Source: JAAFJM01 sp964529175 (GTDB lineage Bacteria; Bacteroidota; Bacteroidia; UKL13-3). From it: a stretch of DNA of 64,000 nt. A program made the position numbers and the translations under genes. The stretch is from NCBI GenBank assembly GCA_964529175.1, contig CAZGVO010000001.1, positions 310,001 to 374,000 of the forward strand. Direction: 5' to 3'. Of the stretch, positions 60,944 through 64,000 are shown in pieces; position 1 is the first letter of the stretch; every line of letters begins with the position of its first letter. A model generated the notes under the pieces. That model did not search any database. It was not told the DNA's origin and was given only the letters and a program-made list of their open reading frames with translations.

Positions 60944-62120
60944 ACTTTGTATTTATTTCTGATAACCTTACAACCCCTTTGATTTCAAATTTAGGTTCTT
61001 CATCTATAATGACAATGTTTCCTTTTAATTTAAAAATATTGTTTATAAAATTAAAGGCTATTCGAAATGAGGCAAATTGACCAATACAAGAAATTTGACC
61101 TCTGCCAAATGCTAAATGATTTGTTTCTCTATCAAATCTAATTTCCGTGGGTTCTATAAAAACATTTTTATCTAAGTTAGCCGCTCCAATAAACAAAGCA
61201 ATAATATCACCTTGTTTAAAGTTCACACCTCTAAATTTTATATTCTCTGTAGCCGCCCTAAATGTTATGAAATTAGGTGAATAAATGCGTAATAACTCAT
61301 TAGCAATGATCGTTAAATCCTTATAATTTCCATCTAAAAAAGTTTGAGGATATTTCTTTAAAATAAAATAAATAAAAGTATTTACAAAACTAGCCACATT
61401 CTCGATTGAGGTATAAATAACAGTTGTATAAAAAAATGGCAACTCACTTGAATCATAACCACCCTCAATACTAAGTTCAGTTAATAATTCTTTTAATAAA
61501 ACTGGAATATTTTCTTCATTAAAATTATCTCTTAACATTTGCTCAAGTGTACTTCTATTATTGAAAATTTCTTTGGTTTTATCGCGTACCAGCTCACAAG
61601 AAAAGCTGGCATGTTCTGGATTAAAAAAAGTAAGTACATTTAAAAACCCTAAATCATTGAGAGCATTTACAAGTATGGCAGGGTTTATAACATAATCTAT
61701 TAAATTAAAAGATGTGTTTGGGGGTAAATCATTAATTAAGATATTAATCACTTTAGATAAAAAAGCATTATCCTCAAACTGCAATCTTTTTGACAAGAAA
61801 TCAAGAATTTTAATAGCAGACCGTTTATTATGCATGTGCCTTTCTTTATCTGTTTGAAAGTAAATTCTATTTAAAGATGTATGCATAGGAGAAACACCTA
61901 AACTTTCAGAAAAAAGCGCATCCTTAACCACCTCATATTTAAAAGCACAATACAAGTTTAAGTCGTTTACAAATATTAAGTCATCTTTGTCATAGTATTG
62001 AGAGGCATTTATATGTGTATTTATTAATAATTCTTGGGGTATAAAAGCTGTTGGTACTGGCTTCGTCTCTACTCCAAAAAGTACTTTTTTTATACTAGAA
62101 AAAATAGTTTTTATGCCCAT
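60930..62120 (-). CDS. Cytochrome P450
   Basis: This 396-residue protein has the P450 order of motifs. The K-helix is ELLR within ANELLRIYSP (about residue 275). The haem-binding loop is LAFGRGQISCIGQFASFRIA (Cys near 345). The I-helix segment, TVIYTSIENVASFV, keeps Glu but lacks the usual AGxxTT threonine, so oxygen activation may differ. There is no N-terminal membrane anchor. The N-terminal half lacks close similarity to classes I recognise. It is predicted in an operon with the cyclase-like gene downstream and the ABC ATPase upstream. Confidence 0.85.
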   Translation of the reverse strand: MGIKTIFSSIKKVLFGVETKPVPTAFIPQELLINTHINASQYYDKDDLIFVNDLNLYCAFKYEVVKDALFSESLGVSPMHTSLNRIYFQTDKERHMHNKRSAIKILDFLSKRLQFEDNAFLSKVINILINDLPPNTSFNLIDYVINPAILVNALNDLGFLNVLTFFNPEHASFSCELVRDKTKEIFNNRSTLEQMLRDNFNEENIPVLLKELLTELSIEGGYDSSELPFFYTTVIYTSIENVASFVNTFIYFILKKYPQTFLDGNYKDLTIIANELLRIYSPNFITFRAATENIKFRGVNFKQGDIIALFIGAANLDKNVFIEPTEIRFDRETNHLAFGRGQISCIGQFASFRIAFNFINNIFKLKGNIVIIDEEPKFEIKGVVRLSEINTKYVIN

Positions 62121-62164
62121 TGGTATGCTAATTTTTTATTATTATGTATTTCAAAACTTTAAAT

Positions 62165-63436
62165 CTACTCACAAGTCCAATCAAATGCAGGCAATAAGCT
62201 TCCATGAAGATTTAGATTACTCAAATCGATATTCATATTACTATTGGCAAAGTTAGGTTTAAATGTAATTATATTTTCCATAAACAGAACTACTTCCGTT
62301 TTTGTATTTTTAGTAAAATCCGCACTTTTAACAACTGTTTCCGTAATATAATTTTCTACTTCATACAAATTTTTCATAAAGCATAAACTCACATTATATA
62401 CTTGAGAGCCAAAAAAGTTTTTGGGTATTTTACACCTATAAACCATATTGGCAGCATCTTCTTTTCGAGCAAACTTGCCTGATAAAAAAGGGCTACTTGA
62501 TAACAAAATATTTCCATTAATTTCAGAAATAACTAAAACTGGATCAATTGAATCGGTATTTAATAATTTCTCTATTTCAAGTTCCAATTCAAATTCAGCA
62601 TCAGTAGTAAATTTTGTTTTCTCCCTTTGAAAAAAACTTAAACGCACTACTCTCAACTCGTTGGATAAATCGAACTTTGAAAAATCTTCAATACTTATAG
62701 CTTCAGTACAAATATTCATGTTCTTTGTATGAAAAACATCTTCTAAATAATTAGAGAGAATATTTCGTTTCTGTGATACTTCCTTTAAAAAACCATTCTC
62801 AAGTAAAATATATTTATCCTGATTTTCTAATTCGTTAAGATTATGGCTCACAAAAACAATAGTTTTCTTTGTTGCTCTTAGTTCTTGAAACTTTGCCCTG
62901 GTTTTAATATTGAATTCAGCATCACCAACGCTAAAAACTTCATCAAATAAAAACACATCAAAGTCCAAATTTGCCATTATACTAAAGGCCAATCGCAAAT
63001 ACATTCCATTTGAATAATTTTTTACTGGCTCATTTATAAATTTTTCAACACCACTAAAATTAACAATTGCATCATACTTACTTTTTATTTCACTCTTAGA
63101 AAAACCGTGTATTTGGCCATTTAGAAAAATATTTTCACTCCCACTCAATTCTGGATGAAACCCCGCCCCAATATCCAATATACTTCCAACTTTACCCAAA
63201 ATCATAGCTTTTCCATGAGTAGGCTTTGTTACCCCAGCAAGAATTTTAAGTAATGTACTCTTTCCACTTCCATTTGGACCAATTATACCTACACTTTCGC
63301 CTTTTTTTATTTCAAAAGAAATATTTCTAAGCGCCCAATGTTCATTAGTTAAGTTAGCTTTTTCATTAATTTTGGGATGTAGAAGTTTATAAACTTTAGA
63401 AACATTTTCGACAATAATAGAAGAGTTTTCGGCCAT
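62165..63436 (-). CDS. Wzt-like ABC transporter ATPase for polysaccharide export
   Basis: This 423-residue protein has a nucleotide-binding domain with Walker A GIIGPNGSGKSTLLKIL, LDIGAGFHPELSGSENIF, signature YSNGMYLRLAFS, Walker B FLFDEVFSVGDAEF and SHNLNELE. Residues about 245-423 are a C-terminal beta-sandwich like Wzt_C, which recognises the glycan. Paired Wzm-type permeases are usual, but none is seen in this window. It lies 3 bases after the flavoprotein gene. It should export a lipid-linked glycan or similar molecule. Confidence 0.88.
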   Translation of the reverse strand: MAENSSIIVENVSKVYKLLHPKINEKANLTNEHWALRNISFEIKKGESVGIIGPNGSGKSTLLKILAGVTKPTHGKAMILGKVGSILDIGAGFHPELSGSENIFLNGQIHGFSKSEIKSKYDAIVNFSGVEKFINEPVKNYSNGMYLRLAFSIMANLDFDVFLFDEVFSVGDAEFNIKTRAKFQELRATKKTIVFVSHNLNELENQDKYILLENGFLKEVSQKRNILSNYLEDVFHTKNMNICTEAISIEDFSKFDLSNELRVVRLSFFQREKTKFTTDAEFELELEIEKLLNTDSIDPVLVISEINGNILLSSSPFLSGKFARKEDAANMVYRCKIPKNFFGSQVYNVSLCFMKNLYEVENYITETVVKSADFTKNTKTEVVLFMENIITFKPNFANSNMNIDLSNLNLHGSLLPAFDWTCE

Positions 63437-63439
63437 TTC

Positions 63440-64000
63440 TTATTTGATTAACTTATATTTTTCAAGCATTTTTTTTGTTTCATCTTCATCTATTAACCAA
63501 GGAAAATAAAGGGTAATATCATTAAAAGTTGAAAACAGTAAATCTCTAAGATTTTTATTATTTACTGCAGCATCATAAACATTATTTAAGTATTTATTTT
63601 CGCTCAACTGTGTTAATGAATTATTGATATGGTATAAATATTCAAGCATTTTACTTGTATAGGCCAAATACTCATCTTCTACTATGTTCAAAGCCCTTTC
63701 CATTTTGATCAAATCAATCATTTTAAGGCCCATATTTAAGCCACTATTATAACCTTGACCAATTAATGGATCACTTTTTGAAATGGCCTCTCCAATTCCA
63801 AAAAACAATTTGTTATGGTAATATGTTATTGACTTTTTATAGTAGGGTTCTGTTTTAAACAATTCAAAATGATCTTCTAATATTGAACAATCTACTAATT
63901 CAGCTGCTAATTCAGGAATACTAGTTTTCAATATTTCAATCAATAAATTAAATGCAATTCTTCCTTTACTAACATTAGAGAAAACATCCCACTTACTACC
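63440..64000 (-). CDS. FAD-dependent monooxygenase, styrene-monooxygenase-like (5' end cut off by window edge)
   Basis: Only the C-terminal 186 residues are visible; the frame stays open to base 64000. The segment LFFGIGEAISKSDPLIGQGYNSGLNMG matches the FAD/substrate region of StyA-like group E flavoprotein monooxygenases (GxxDPxxGQGxN). The remaining helices are consistent with that family or related halogenase or epoxidase forms. It should use reduced flavin to epoxidise or oxidise a lipophilic substrate. It is the most upstream visible member of the operon. The start and partner reductase lie outside the window. Confidence 0.75.
   Translation of the reverse strand, partial: GSKWDVFSNVSKGRIAFNLLIEILKTSIPELAAELVDCSILEDHFELFKTEPYYKKSITYYHNKLFFGIGEAISKSDPLIGQGYNSGLNMGLKMIDLIKMERALNIVEDEYLAYTSKMLEYLYHINNSLTQLSENKYLNNVYDAAVNNKNLRDLLFSTFNDITLYFPWLIDEDETKKMLEKYKLIK

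Noticed and set aside
1..64000. tRNA, rRNA, insertion sequences, prophage genes
   Set aside because: None were recognised by eye; short RNA genes could be missed without a covariance-model search.

Overview
The window looks like a chromosomal piece of a low-GC Bacteroidota genome (Chitinophagales/Flavobacteriales-like; the rank is inference). Supporting signs are AT-rich coding sequence, almost no Shine-Dalgarno sites, several promoters of the Bacteroidota form TTG-N17-19-TAnnTTTG, a giant secreted protein ending in a type IX secretion (T9SS) sorting domain, a fused E1 alpha/beta dehydrogenase, a long SecA and a DUF4286 gene. I saw no rRNA, tRNA, CRISPR array, prophage or insertion sequence.

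Positions 1-17.8 kb are mostly single metabolic or envelope genes: a BNR/YCF48-like propeller (cut by the window edge), a two-module amidohydrolase, a LigB-type dioxygenase, a fumarylacetoacetase-family enzyme, a fasciclin protein, a haem-binding-domain protein, a P-loop kinase-like protein, a LolC/E-like permease, mannose-1-phosphate guanylyltransferase, a lipoprotein cyclophilin, MiaA, an E1 dehydrogenase, a 3-hydroxyacyl-CoA dehydrogenase and a PAS sensor-like protein without a kinase ATPase domain. The gaps here carry small palindromic repeats.

Positions 18-43 kb are housekeeping and envelope genes: secA, deoC, a SPOR protein, truA, a 2915-residue T9SS adhesin-like protein built of three tandem beta-helix modules plus PKD domains, an OstA/LptA-like protein, tilS, a GT2 glycosyltransferase, a flippase-like membrane protein, ruvC, a TPR protein, a sugar nucleotidyltransferase and a Wzx-like flippase.

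Positions 43-64 kb form a cell-surface glycan and modification region. It has a TMTC-like GT-C/TPR membrane protein, a GT8-like glycosyltransferase, and a carbamoyltransferase-DUF5989-SxtJ cassette; the 49-residue DUF5989 gene is easily missed. Then comes a tightly packed minus-strand run, mostly with short gaps or overlaps. In transcription order it reads: styrene-monooxygenase-like flavoprotein (cut by the right edge), Wzt-like ABC ATPase, cytochrome P450, a small terpene-cyclase-like toroid protein, a UbiA prenyltransferase, a lipoprotein with a transglutaminase-like Cys-His-Asp triad, AsnB, a nucleotide-sugar epimerase, a GT8-like protein, an HTTM partner protein, an SGNH protein, an HTTM-like membrane protein, and a second GT8-like/SGNH pair.

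The most interesting signal is the 57.7-64 kb segment. It joins the enzyme classes of meroterpenoid pathways (flavin epoxidase-like, P450, class II cyclase-like, UbiA) to export and glycan genes. The idea that it makes or attaches a prenyl-derived group on a surface molecule is inference. All calls were made by eye from sequence and motifs; no database search was run.
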